DNA of 64,000 nt, taken from the NCBI GenBank assembly GCA_040507035.1, contig JBEVVR010000031.1, positions 62,001 to 126,000 on the forward strand, given 5' to 3'. Numbering within the stretch: position 1 is the stretch's first letter; each line of letters begins with the position of its first letter. The stretch is from Thiodiazotropha sp040507035 (lineage in GTDB: Bacteria > Pseudomonadota > Gammaproteobacteria > Chromatiales > Chromatiaceae). A program made the position numbers and the translations under genes. Of this stretch, positions 25,156 to 34,014 are shown piece by piece. Under the pieces are notes generated by a model. That model ran no database searches, was not told the DNA's origin, and worked only from the letters and a program-made list of their open reading frames with translations.

Positions 25156-26775
25156 ATGAAAGGCGACTTCAGCCGCAATACATACGAACAGCGCCATCAC
25201 TTCGCCCGCGTGCTGATGCAGCAAGGCCGTGTGCTGATTGATGCCGATTGGAATGAGCAGACTTCAATCCTGTTGCACTATATCAGAACGCTTGCCGTAG
25301 ACTTGATTGGTCAACACGGTGGTCCGGGCAATGGATTCGAAATCAGCTGCAGTGGTGATGCAGACCATGCATTCGATTTCGTGATCGGCTACGGTCATTA
25401 CTATGTCGATGGCATACTCTGCGAGAACGAACCGTTCAGCTACTGTCCTTCCGGCGAAGCCCCGGTGCCTATGACATATACCACTCAGCCCGATTTTCCT
25501 CTGTTGGAGAACGACGATGAAGCGAGGCTGTCCGGAAACACTTCCTATCTTGTCTATCTCGACGTCTGGGAGAGACACCTGAACCATCTGCAGGCCGACC
25601 ACATTCGCGAGCCGGCCTTGGGCGGACCGGATACGGCAAGCCGTGCCCAGGTTGTCTGTCAGGTAAAAACGGTGGAGATTACCGATGATCTGCAGAATGA
25701 AACAGACTGTTCTCGGCTTGTAAACGCCCTGCTACCGAGAAGAACCCTGCCTTGTCTGCGGGCCAGGGCACGGGTGGAGGCTGCCACGGACGATCCCTGC
25801 CTGATTCCGCCGATAGCCCGCTATCGCGGTGCGGAAAGCCAGCTCTATCGCGTGGAGATTCATGACAGTGACAACGAACCGGGAACCACGGCGAGTGCAA
25901 GCTATAAATGGTCCCGTGACAACGGCTCTGTCGTATTCGGTATAAGATCCCTGCAGGGGAGTACCCTGACCCTGGAAACCCTGGGGCCGGATGAGCGGCG
26001 CAGCATCAGCGAGAATGACTGGGTTGAGATTGTCGATGACAATTCGGTCCTGCGCTTTACCTCCTACGGTCTATATCGTGTATTGACAGTAGACCCTGTC
26101 GGATTCACCGTTACCGTCGAAGTGCCTGGGGGTACGCTGCTACCGGTCTTTGACGAGACGAGCACCACCCATCCGATCCTTCGCCGATGGGACCAGGGGT
26201 CGGATGTCCTACCCGTAGAACCAGGCAAATGGATCAATCTGGAGGACGGTGTACAGGTCTACTTCGAGGCCGGCGGCACCTACCAGACTGGCGACTACTG
26301 GCTGATCCCGGCCCGTGCGGCAATCGGCGACCTGTTGTGGCCAGATGTCACAGGGCCGGATGGGGTGAGCATGCCGGCGGCGGTTCGACCCCGGGGAATT
26401 CATCACCACCGTGCGCCCTTGAGAGTTATCTCCCTTGATGCGAATGGCATCGTAAGCTGTGAAGAGGATTGCCGTTGCGGTTTCGATCCGCACTGTGCGG
26501 CGGCGCAAATCCAAACCCCTACACTCGGGGTCGGTGATCGGCCACCCGGCCGTTTCCCCGTCACTGAGGTTCGCGGCGTAGGGGAGACCTTTGCCTTCCG
26601 CCTTGGGGCTGCGGATATCATTGATGCAAGAGATCTGGTCAGACGCGAGCCCGCAGAGCTGGCCAGAATCCTGGCACCGTCCAGAGACCGTCCCATCCCA
26701 ATCGACAGGGTGGAGCGAATCATTGAAAATGCCCGGCGATTTATTGAAGGGGTCGACGACGATGAAACAGATTAA
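25156..26775 (+). CDS. DUF6519 eCIS protein, probable baseplate-attached component
   Basis: A 539-residue protein with the DUF6519 signature start KGDFSRNTYEQRHHFARVLM and QQGRVLIDADWNEQTSIL. Later elements include YLVYLDVWERHLNHL, YKWSRDNGSVVFGI and HHHRAPLRVI with a Cys-rich CEEDCRCGFDPHC turn. DUF6519 genes are found at the end of many eCIS loci, but their role is not established; an outer baseplate or receptor-binding part is likely from position. It is the last gene of the run, 24 bp after the tail protein, with GGGAGAAGG before its ATG. Confidence 0.82.
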   Translation: MKGDFSRNTYEQRHHFARVLMQQGRVLIDADWNEQTSILLHYIRTLAVDLIGQHGGPGNGFEISCSGDADHAFDFVIGYGHYYVDGILCENEPFSYCPSGEAPVPMTYTTQPDFPLLENDDEARLSGNTSYLVYLDVWERHLNHLQADHIREPALGGPDTASRAQVVCQVKTVEITDDLQNETDCSRLVNALLPRRTLPCLRARARVEAATDDPCLIPPIARYRGAESQLYRVEIHDSDNEPGTTASASYKWSRDNGSVVFGIRSLQGSTLTLETLGPDERRSISENDWVEIVDDNSVLRFTSYGLYRVLTVDPVGFTVTVEVPGGTLLPVFDETSTTHPILRRWDQGSDVLPVEPGKWINLEDGVQVYFEAGGTYQTGDYWLIPARAAIGDLLWPDVTGPDGVSMPAAVRPRGIHHHRAPLRVISLDANGIVSCEEDCRCGFDPHCAAAQIQTPTLGVGDRPPGRFPVTEVRGVGETFAFRLGAADIIDARDLVRREPAELARILAPSRDRPIPIDRVERIIENARRFIEGVDDDETD

Positions 26776-27043
26776 CCCCTACGCTGTTCGGCTGGTCGCG
26801 CATACGCAGACGATCGACGCCCGTCAATAGCTTGATAGGTTATTTCTTGAAGAAAGGCTTCAATCGTTCGATTCGTTGGCAGTCGTCCACTTCGAATACG
26901 GAGCGTATGCTGAGTATGATGATGAGGCGGGTTCTGCAATCTCGCCGGCGAAGCGTTTCTCCCAATGAGCCATTAATGAGAGGGAAAAGCTGTTACAACC
27001 AGCAATAGGTTCCGCACATGCGACCTGAGTAGCGTTGCTCGAA
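26776..27043. other. Intergenic region between eCIS end and HD-GYP gene
   Basis: About 270 bp between two convergent genes. I see no gene and no strong hairpin-plus-T-tract terminator. A short perfect palindrome-like run TTTCTTGAAGAAA occurs near 26842. Confidence 0.4.
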
Positions 27044-28426
27044 TTAACTGAGCTGGTCAAAGATATCCTGGATAGATTGTATTGATGTCTCAATATGTTC
27101 CATCATCATCGTATCATGGGTGGTGGTGGAATCATGGTAGCTGTGGAACATGCGCACAGTATTACGTATCTGCCAGGTCAGCTCTTTGATCAGCAACTCG
27201 ATCTCGTTGAATTCACCCATGACCTGTCCATCAACATCCGATATGTCTCTTTCCATTTGCAGCCACTCGGCAATTTCACTACTCAATAGACCGGACTCAT
27301 GTAGGGTCGAGCGTATTCTATGGGTGACTGCGGCTATAGCGGAGAGCTGTTTGGCATCTTTCTGGTCTACTCTCTCGTTGAGCTCTAACAGGTTCTCGTG
27401 AATATCATCAAGGGCTTGCTTTGCATCACCAAGAATATCGATCTGTTTTCCCAGGTTCTTGGCATAATCCTTCGGGCAATCGTCGGGCCTCAATCTGACC
27501 GGTTGCAGGCCTGACTTTTTAACAATAGCCATAGTCGCGCGATACACTTCATAACCATTGGTGGTGGGATTGAGTTGCAGATATGGCTTGATGTCGCCAA
27601 GGGTTCGTTGACTGTTGCTAAAGGATTTGACCCGGATGGAGTGGATACTGTCGGTCATGTTTATGATCTTTCCAGGCATTCCAAGCTGGTCTTCATTCAA
27701 GGCTTGAGGATATCCTGCCCCGAAACAGTCTTCGTGGTGTTCTATAACGGCGCGGGAAATCTCTGGATAGATACCAGGCACAGAGTCAGCAATTATCTTA
27801 CCCACTACCACATGAGCACGTACAGTCCTCCACTCATCGGTGGAGAGTTTCCTGTTGCTGCAGATAATGTCCGGATCCAAATGCAGCAGGCCTATATCGT
27901 GGATGAGGGCAGCTACCAGGGTATTGCGCCTCTCATCCAGGCTCAATCCCATCTCACGTGCAATCATGGTAGACAGCCAGGCAGCGAAAATGCTTTTTTC
28001 AAACTCGGAATGCATCTGTGCCTCGAGCACGGTCAGTTTTTGGGTAATTAGCGGATGCAGTGTTTCGAGTTGCAACAGTTTCTCGAACTCGGGTCCAAAA
28101 TTCAGGGCCTCATTCACCACCTGTAGATCAGGATACTTATCCAACAGAAGCCTGAATGCCTTGATAAGGGTTTGGGTGTCCGCCTGGTGTTCCAGACCTA
28201 TGTGGTTATCCAGAGGTCTCAGCAGCTTGTGTTTGATCAGCTGTTGTCGTACATCCCGGTTGATGTTGACACCCTTGCGTGCAAGGAGTACACCCTTGTC
28301 ATTGAGAATATCAGATGTGGTGAAGGCCTGATTGCCCTTGTTTGAGATCTCTGCTAAGTGAACAGAGTAGAAACCGTTTTTGGCGTGGTCAGAATACTGC
28401 TGTATCAATTCTTCCATTACTGCCAT
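27044..28426 (-). CDS. HD-GYP domain protein, probable cyclic-di-GMP phosphodiesterase
   Basis: A 460-residue cytoplasmic protein. The HD-GYP domain spans about residues 140-300: the ALIHDIGLLHLDP motif puts the HD pair at 176-177, and HHEDCFGAGYP at 230-240 is the second signature. The canonical form is HHExxDGxGYP; here the Asp is a Phe, so activity is not certain. The N-terminal 130 residues have no named domain. The last 140 residues are helical and could form a coiled coil (DDIHENLLELNERVDQKDAK). A nearby in-frame ATG at 28417 has better spacing to a GGAG site. Next to the eCIS locus, it could link c-di-GMP to injection control, which is only a possibility. Confidence 0.82.
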   Translation of the reverse strand: MAVMEELIQQYSDHAKNGFYSVHLAEISNKGNQAFTTSDILNDKGVLLARKGVNINRDVRQQLIKHKLLRPLDNHIGLEHQADTQTLIKAFRLLLDKYPDLQVVNEALNFGPEFEKLLQLETLHPLITQKLTVLEAQMHSEFEKSIFAAWLSTMIAREMGLSLDERRNTLVAALIHDIGLLHLDPDIICSNRKLSTDEWRTVRAHVVVGKIIADSVPGIYPEISRAVIEHHEDCFGAGYPQALNEDQLGMPGKIINMTDSIHSIRVKSFSNSQRTLGDIKPYLQLNPTTNGYEVYRATMAIVKKSGLQPVRLRPDDCPKDYAKNLGKQIDILGDAKQALDDIHENLLELNERVDQKDAKQLSAIAAVTHRIRSTLHESGLLSSEIAEWLQMERDISDVDGQVMGEFNEIELLIKELTWQIRNTVRMFHSYHDSTTTHDTMMMEHIETSIQSIQDIFDQLS

Positions 28427-28911
28427 GCTCCAAGGCTCTGCAGTATTTCACCGAGTGAAAAACTATCCATCATTCATGAATTCTTATTCTTAGTGCGTTG
28501 TTCTTTGGAGTCTGCCATCGAACTCCAGCCCACCTCACTTTTCGGCCGGCTAGAGGTAAACTTTATTATATAATCATATAGTCAGGAGTATTGTTCTTAT
28601 TATTTAGGAAAATTATTAAACTTTAGGGTCAAGTGCGGTAGTTTCCTAAAATAACTCTCAATAGAAGTGGGAATCTGTCTATCGACACACGCTCCCTAGG
28701 AGTTTATTTCCTTGTCAGGAATCAGATTAATTATGCGCTTGGTCGTATCGCTATCGTCCGATATGTAGCATGATGTGGCCTCATCTTTGAGGTTGCTGGC
28801 AGTCTCAAAAAAACGGTAGTCACCAATAGAGAGCTGCACATTCGCAACAAGTAGAAGATGCTAATCGAGAATTACCTCTGATGTTACCTTAAACAGTGGC
28901 TTGTGGGGCAA
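28427..28911. other. AT-rich intergenic region, 485 bp
   Basis: No gene, RNA or repeat was recognised. The HD-GYP promoter probably lies at its left end, since that gene reads leftward, and the lipoprotein gene ends at its right side. Translation in six frames gives only short fragments. Confidence 0.45.
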
Positions 28912-30306
28912 TTAACGCGTATTTCCGCTGACCGCTCCATTGTTATCGGTGACGATTACCCAGGAATTAGTATCGCCACCCATGGTTGAGTTGATCGCAC
29001 AGTTGTTCGAATAGGCAAGCCAGTCGTCTCCACCGTTGAGATTGGCACCACGGAATTGAATCTGATTGTCATCACAGGTATTGCTGGCGACAGTCACTGA
29101 GTCTATCCAGCTGCGATCATCTGGATCTCCTGATTGAGCGTCGGTGTGAGATACCAATATCGCTGCGTTGCCATTTGCGTTGGTTACGTGGTTGCCGATG
29201 ATATAGAGTTGCTGCATCGACTCCGGGGTACGATGACCGTACACCTGGATTGCACGGCCACCCTCATGGTTGGACAAGCGATTCAAACTGATGTGAAAAT
29301 TGACGTTGGTGTCACGCCCCCCATGGTAGATGGAATGGGCATTGTTTTCACCAGAAATTCCTGTTGTGTCGGTGCGGTTGCCGACAACGAAAACGTTAAC
29401 CGTATTGCTGAACTCGCCAAATGCACCACTACTGCCACTTCGGGCATGATGAACGTAATTATTGACGACCATGATCGCTTCCTTGAGCCCTTGGCGGTTT
29501 GCCCTGATAGCCCTTCCTGAATCGCCACAATTGAATTCGAAATTGGCGAGTGTCGATGCAGAAATATCACTCCCCCCGCCAATATCAACACCTACGTTGG
29601 AAGAGCAATCGATAACCGGCCGATTGCTGTTTAGAGGATGTCCGACAACTGTTACACCTGAACGTGCGCAAATGATTGGATTTGAACCTCCGCAGCTTGC
29701 TGACGAGTTGGTGTAGGTTCCTTCGGTAACGTATACCAGGTCACCATCAACTGCTGAGCTGAGATCAATCGATGAGCTGTTGTTGATGTTGATTATTGAT
29801 CCACTTGTGACTCTGAACGGCAGTGTATTAGCGCCAGTCAGGGTAATATCATTACCGGAATTGAACGCTACAACCAGTTTCTGTCGCTGTGGAATGTTAC
29901 CATGAGCGATGTGGTCTGAGTCAGCCACCACACCTGATACGATGGTACAGGCTTCTGATCCACAGGTAAGGTTGGGAGTTACAGACAGGTTTTGTCCCCA
30001 AACAGTAACCAGTGACCCGCTTGGTCCGGCGATGATATCGGTGTACAGCAAAACTGGTGAAGTGGTTTCAGGATTGGGCAGTGTATAGCCGTCAATCAAT
30101 GCGCTGACAATATCGCTGCCACTACCTCCATCAGTGCCTCCATCGTTGCCACCGTCAGTGCCTCCACTGCTATCTTCGGCACTATCTCCGCTGCTGGGAG
30201 AAGTAGTGTCATCATCGCTGCCTGAACTGCAAGCAGCAACCGCGGCCAGCAAAATCGCAAATGCTGCAATGCTGGTAATCCGTCTCATTAGTATGAAGAA
30301 TCTCAT
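28912..30306 (-). CDS. Beta-helix lipoprotein of unknown function
   Basis: A lipoprotein of 464 residues from ATG 30306. The signal reads RRITSIAAFAILLAAVAAC, with Cys as the lipid-modified residue, then a Ser/Asp/Gly-rich linker of about 40 residues with repeats of GGTDGG type. A further TTG at 30330 or ATG at 30288 could be the start. The body from about residue 90 has an IPT-like strand region and then short repeats (ANFEFNCGDSG, IMVVNNYVHHARSGS, VFVVGNRTD, HISLNRLSNHEGG, LYIIGNHVTNANGN) that suit a right-handed parallel beta-helix, as in pectate-lyase-like proteins. No catalytic set is clear. Likely anchored at the outer membrane. Confidence 0.7.
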   Translation of the reverse strand: MRFFILMRRITSIAAFAILLAAVAACSSGSDDDTTSPSSGDSAEDSSGGTDGGNDGGTDGGSGSDIVSALIDGYTLPNPETTSPVLLYTDIIAGPSGSLVTVWGQNLSVTPNLTCGSEACTIVSGVVADSDHIAHGNIPQRQKLVVAFNSGNDITLTGANTLPFRVTSGSIININNSSSIDLSSAVDGDLVYVTEGTYTNSSASCGGSNPIICARSGVTVVGHPLNSNRPVIDCSSNVGVDIGGGSDISASTLANFEFNCGDSGRAIRANRQGLKEAIMVVNNYVHHARSGSSGAFGEFSNTVNVFVVGNRTDTTGISGENNAHSIYHGGRDTNVNFHISLNRLSNHEGGRAIQVYGHRTPESMQQLYIIGNHVTNANGNAAILVSHTDAQSGDPDDRSWIDSVTVASNTCDDNQIQFRGANLNGGDDWLAYSNNCAINSTMGGDTNSWVIVTDNNGAVSGNTR

Positions 30307-30330
30307 GGTATCTGATTCCGATACTGTCAA

Positions 30331-30874
30331 AAACCTATGTCTATCTATCTGCCTTGGCGTTAATCTTCACTAAGCATGTGCGTTGAAATTAGCACTCTTT
30401 GATCGACTACATCGTGTAAACTTGAGTGACCTCGGCTAATGAGTAACTTTAATGCAAGGATAAATTGTATCTTGTGGATTACTGCTCATTTATACGTCAA
30501 AAACAAGCATCAAGGGATAATGATTGGTCTCGCGATGGCAATGAGTTTCTATTAACTGCAACCGGTTGACGGGAAGTATGTAGTCTTCATGTCTAGCGAT
30601 GAAACTAATGAGTCTGATCCGTCAGCAGAACTTTCCATTACAGATAGAACAAAAATAACTCATGCCAGATACAAACTATCTGATTCCTTGATAGATGATA
30701 TTTTAAATCAAGAACTTGAGTCGTTTAGGTGAGAATAATCTTGCAATATTAGTTTTTTATGCGATGCTCAATTAAGCTATACTAGGATGGGTATACCCCA
30801 AGGACGATGATCTCCGGTGGTCCTGTTTATTGCCCGCTCTCGCGGTCTTTAGACTGAGCAAAAAGGATTTTGCA
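30331..30874. other. 540-bp intergenic region between divergent genes
   Basis: It holds the promoters of the leftward lipoprotein gene and the rightward secreted-protein gene. A possible 46-codon gene at 30589-30729 is listed separately. No RNA gene or repeat was identified. Confidence 0.4.
30589..30729 (+). CDS. Possible small protein (46 aa), weakly supported
   Basis: An ATG at 30589 opens 46 codons ending in TGA at 30729. The peptide is hydrophilic, starting SSDETNESDPSAELS and ending with an amphipathic LSDSLIDDILNQELESF segment that would suit a short helix. The nearest purine-rich run (GGGAAG) is about 14 bases upstream, too far for a good ribosome-binding site. It could be chance; it is listed because composition is protein-like and the surrounding 500 bp has no other gene. 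Confidence 0.25.
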
Positions 30875-31600
30875 ATGAAAAACTCACTCCAGACTGTGTG
30901 TTGCGTTCTCGCAATCCTCATCTCCGCTACCTGCCAAGCAGAATTTTCACCGCAAAATTTGCCGAGTATGAGAACTCTGTTTACCCAGATCGGCAACATG
31001 GATCGGGCTGATAGAATAGAGCTTGATCGCAATACATTCGATGCGCAGGGTAGAATCACCTCGAATATGCCTGCCCCGGAGAGTGCCAGGGGGGAAACCG
31101 CAAATCAGCTCGCCACTCTCCTCTGTGGAGGATCGGATGCACTTCGTCAGACGCTGGCCAGCGCCTTCCTGAATAATCGCGATCGGTTTGTGAAGAATCT
31201 ATTGGACAACAACTATGCTGCTAATGACATGGGTGTCGCCTATGCGGTCGGTTTTGTTTTGCTCTGGGAATTGGCGTCTGAAAGAGGGTTGAGTAAGACC
31301 GCATCCGATAACGCAGCGAAGTTTCTTATCCGCGCATTTCGTTCACTGAATACGGAATATGTAAACATCACTCCAGATGATAAGGCAAAGATCTATGACT
31401 GGTTGATTACAACTCCTGTTGCCATGGCCTCACTAGTATTGGCCTATATTGAGGCGGGACGCCTGCAGGAGGTCAAGATGTTGAGGGATAAGTCGGCATT
31501 AATCTTTGAAGATGTTTTTAAACTATCCCATGACGAACTATTGATTTTAGAAAATGGAGAGATTGTTCTTAAAACTGAAAAGGTTCTTGCCTATCAGTAA
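30875..31600 (+). CDS. Secreted protein of unknown function
   Basis: A 241-residue protein from ATG 30875, chosen because AAAAAGGA lies about 8 bases upstream and because it gives a clean signal peptide (NSLQTVCCVLAILISATCQA, cleavage before EFSPQ). The mature part is mainly helical. It includes a GETANQLATLLCGGSDALRQ segment and a stretch of about 90 hydrophobic-patterned residues from YAVGFVLLWELASERG to VLAYIEAGRLQEV. No known family is recognised. It probably acts in the periplasm. Confidence 0.6.
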   Translation: MKNSLQTVCCVLAILISATCQAEFSPQNLPSMRTLFTQIGNMDRADRIELDRNTFDAQGRITSNMPAPESARGETANQLATLLCGGSDALRQTLASAFLNNRDRFVKNLLDNNYAANDMGVAYAVGFVLLWELASERGLSKTASDNAAKFLIRAFRSLNTEYVNITPDDKAKIYDWLITTPVAMASLVLAYIEAGRLQEVKMLRDKSALIFEDVFKLSHDELLILENGEIVLKTEKVLAYQ

Positions 31601-31999
31601 TAACAGAATCCGAGTGAAAGTTAGGAGTGTGCTGGACCAGCCGCATTTCATATCCACAGGCATCGCGAATACTTGACAATACACTGACATCAATTGCCTG
31701 TTCAATACAGTTTGAACCTAACCTTGGGTAGCCATTCTCTCTCCCTATCCAAGTATCGACTATCGCTAACCGGCTTTGATTTTGTAAGCCTAATCAATCC
31801 CACATTTTTCATCTGCTAATAAATCGATTTTGTTGGTGATCCACGTTTCTAGGCCCAGCGTAGAAGCCTGTGAACGCACGCTGGTAATCAAAAGGAGTAC
31901 CCATTTGTATGTTGAATCGTCGAGCGTCGTTCGTTATCGATTTGGGTTTTTTTACAGATCCTGAACAACGCTACAACTTCAACCATTTGGAGCAATAAA
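31601..31999. other. 400-bp intergenic region
   Basis: No supported gene. It probably carries the promoter of the fasciclin-domain gene, whose ribosome-binding site GGAG is at about 31988. The reverse frame has a 76-codon run that overlaps that gene's start and lacks coding character. Confidence 0.4.
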
Positions 32000-32578
32000 A
32001 TGAAAGCAAATAACACCGATACTATTGTCGTGAGTAATGTGCAAAAGAAAAAGATGCTGTTACCAATCGTCACTCTATTGATACCAGCCATGCTTTTCCT
32101 CTTTACCACATCGGCCAATGCCGGTTGGCGAGGCGGCTATTTTAAATGCGCTAAGACAGACATTATCGACGTAAGGCCAGCGACGATTACTGAAGGAGCG
32201 GTATCATTGGGCCTCAGCACCTTGGCAGCTGTACTTCCAATGGATGTGGCTGAGCTGCTTGATACCAGTGAAGGTATTACCGTGTTTGCACCGACAGACG
32301 AGGCCTTCGGCAATATCCCTGGTGACCTGCTTACCCTGATTGCCAGTGATGAGGATATTCTGACCACCATACTCGCCTATCACGTGGTGCCGAAAGAGGT
32401 CGATCCCAGGAGAGTTCGCTACATTCGTAAGTACGATACGCTTGCCGGACAGACTCTATTCGCCAATCTGAGTAGGTCAGGTCCGATGGTTAACCAGTCT
32501 GAGGTTGACTGTCAGGGTTACAGAACAGCCAATGGCCTTGTCTGGGTTGTTGATAGCGTATTTTTACCCCAATTCTAA
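32000..32578 (+). CDS. Secreted fasciclin-domain protein
   Basis: A 192-residue protein. A long N-terminal basic region is followed by the membrane-crossing signal LLPIVTLLIPAMLFLFTTSA and a likely cleavage after SANA. The fasciclin (FAS1) domain covers about 65-190, with the H1 box GITVFAPTDEAFGNIP, the LTTILAYHVVP segment and the closing ANGLVWVVDSVFLPQF. Two cysteines (C51 and C172) flank the domain and may pair. FAS1 proteins mediate adhesion or surface interactions. GGAG is 7 bases ahead of the ATG. It precedes the sigma/anti-sigma pair and could be a target of it. Confidence 0.85.
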   Translation: MKANNTDTIVVSNVQKKKMLLPIVTLLIPAMLFLFTTSANAGWRGGYFKCAKTDIIDVRPATITEGAVSLGLSTLAAVLPMDVAELLDTSEGITVFAPTDEAFGNIPGDLLTLIASDEDILTTILAYHVVPKEVDPRRVRYIRKYDTLAGQTLFANLSRSGPMVNQSEVDCQGYRTANGLVWVVDSVFLPQF

Positions 32579-32596
32579 TAGGGCATTTGCACCAAA

Positions 32597-32628
32597 CGGT
32601 CGATCCCCAGTCTATCTGGGGACGACCG
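32597..32628 (+). terminator. Strong hairpin after the fasciclin gene
   Basis: Arms 32597-32610 (CGGTCGATCCCCAG) and 32616-32628 (CTGGGGACGACCG) pair over 13 bases with one bulged A and a 5-base loop. It starts 19 bp after the stop codon. There is no T-tract, so it may act as a Rho-independent-like or RNA-stabilising element. Confidence 0.5.
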
Positions 32629-32734
32629 CTTCGGCTAAATCGAAAACAAGGCTCAAATTACCACTCATATTAAGTGATCCAGTAGATAAGAGATTACGTA
32701 AAGAGGGATAGACAAAAAGGGGGGCAGAGCTATT

Positions 32735-33331
32735 ATGTTGGCTGTGACTAACCTAAATACTGAGTCAGAAATCGTGCCTGAAGTGGCCCTGAATGAGGCT
32801 GTAGACTGGTTGTTATCGGTGGCAGAAAACCGTGACCGCTATGCCTTTGAGCGCCTTTATGGTTATTTTGCTCCCAGGATCAAGGGCTACATGATCAGGC
32901 AGGGAGCCGACGAGGCCAGTGCCGATGATCTGGCCCAGGAAACCATGGTTCAAATATGGCGAAAGGCACACCATTACGATCCGCAAAAGGCCGCAGTTTC
33001 CACATGGATTTTCAGAGTTGCACGCAATCTACAGATAGACCGCTTGCGCAAACGCAAGCTGCATGAGGTGGAACTCACTGCCGAAGAGGAGCAAAACGAC
33101 GAAGGTTTAACTGCTCATGAGCGATTCGAAAAGCGACCGGATGCAGACAGGCTGCGGACGCTTGTAGGAGACCTGCCGGAGGAACAGATGGATGTTGTAC
33201 GGCTTGCTTTCTTTGAGGGACTGAGCCATTCAGAAGTGAGTTACCATCTGTCGATTCCGATAGGAACAGTGAAATCCCGTCTAAGACTTGCCTTTGGCAA
33301 ACTGAGAACGGGTATGGGAGAGAAGATATGA
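32735..33331 (+). CDS. ECF RNA polymerase sigma factor, RpoE/ECF11-like
   Basis: A 198-residue sigma-70-family ECF factor. Region 2 shows DLAQETMVQIWRKAHHYDPQ and STWIFRVARNLQIDRLRKRK; region 4 shows LPEEQMDVVRLAFFEGLSHS followed by the helix-turn-helix PIGTVKSRLRLAFGKLR. The N-terminal 35 residues are an acidic lead-in. Its stop overlaps by ATGA with the ChrR-like anti-sigma gene, the usual arrangement of RpoE-ChrR pairs that respond to singlet oxygen or other oxidative stress. Its targets in this window are unknown. Confidence 0.9.
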   Translation: MLAVTNLNTESEIVPEVALNEAVDWLLSVAENRDRYAFERLYGYFAPRIKGYMIRQGADEASADDLAQETMVQIWRKAHHYDPQKAAVSTWIFRVARNLQIDRLRKRKLHEVELTAEEEQNDEGLTAHERFEKRPDADRLRTLVGDLPEEQMDVVRLAFFEGLSHSEVSYHLSIPIGTVKSRLRLAFGKLRTGMGEKI

Positions 33332-33984
33332 GGATCAATCACCACCCTGATGATGCAACGATTCTGGCCTATGCCGCGGGTGCGGTTACTGAAGGTTTTT
33401 CCCTGGTGCTGGCGGCCCATATGGAACATTGTCAACACTGCCGCGAGCGCATGGCGGAGGCGAATGCCCTAGGCGGAGAGTTGCTAACCGAGCTCGGACC
33501 GGTGGCTATGTCTGCCGGGGGTATAGATGACTTGTGGTCGCGTATCGAAACTGATCCGCAAGAGAGTATACCCGAGCCGGTAGTGCCGGCAGCTGTGGAT
33601 GATCTGCCGGGAATCCTTGCCCCTTATGTACCGCAAGGATTGGATTCGCTGCATTGGCGAAGTCTTGTACCCGGCATCCGCCAACACATCATCAACGGGG
33701 TGGAGAGTGGAAGGGGGAGTGTTCGCCTGCTCTCCATAGCCCCTGGTACCACGATCCCTCACCATACCCACATGGGCGGTGAACTGACCCTGATTCTAAA
33801 GGGTGCCTATGAGGATGAATTGGGTCGCTTTAAGAGCGGTGACCTGGCCGATCTGGATGCATCGGATCAGCACCAACCGATGGTGGTTGGCGATGAGCCC
33901 TGTGTCTGTCTCATTGCCACCGACGATAGATTGCGCTTCTCAGGTGTATTCAGCCGTATGTTGCAACCTCTGATAGGCATCTGA
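33328..33984 (+). CDS. ChrR-family zinc anti-sigma factor with cupin domain
   Basis: A 218-residue protein with the ZAS motif H-x3-C-x2-C at HMEHCQHC (about residues 31-38), plus an upstream His, which binds zinc and clamps the sigma factor. Residues from about 120 to 205 form a cupin with PGTTIPHHTHMGGELTLIL, the usual metal-binding histidines and glutamate, and HQPMVVGDE. In ChrR the cupin helps sense the oxidative signal that releases the sigma factor. The pairing with the upstream sigma gene is direct (4-bp overlap). Confidence 0.9.
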   Translation: MRINHHPDDATILAYAAGAVTEGFSLVLAAHMEHCQHCRERMAEANALGGELLTELGPVAMSAGGIDDLWSRIETDPQESIPEPVVPAAVDDLPGILAPYVPQGLDSLHWRSLVPGIRQHIINGVESGRGSVRLLSIAPGTTIPHHTHMGGELTLILKGAYEDELGRFKSGDLADLDASDQHQPMVVGDEPCVCLIATDDRLRFSGVFSRMLQPLIGI

Positions 33985-34014
33985 AGCGCAACCACATGAT
34001 TGTCGCCCTATAGG

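Noticed and set aside
2765..26775. The locus considered as a prophage tail region or an R-type pyocin
   Set aside because: The Pvc15-type ATPase, Pvc16-type cap, eCIS-core and DUF6519 genes are eCIS markers, and no capsid, terminase, lysis or integrase genes are present.
2765..26775. The locus considered as a type VI secretion system
   Set aside because: No TssB/TssC pair, TssJLM membrane complex or ClpV-type ATPase is present; the sheath is of the single-protein phage type.
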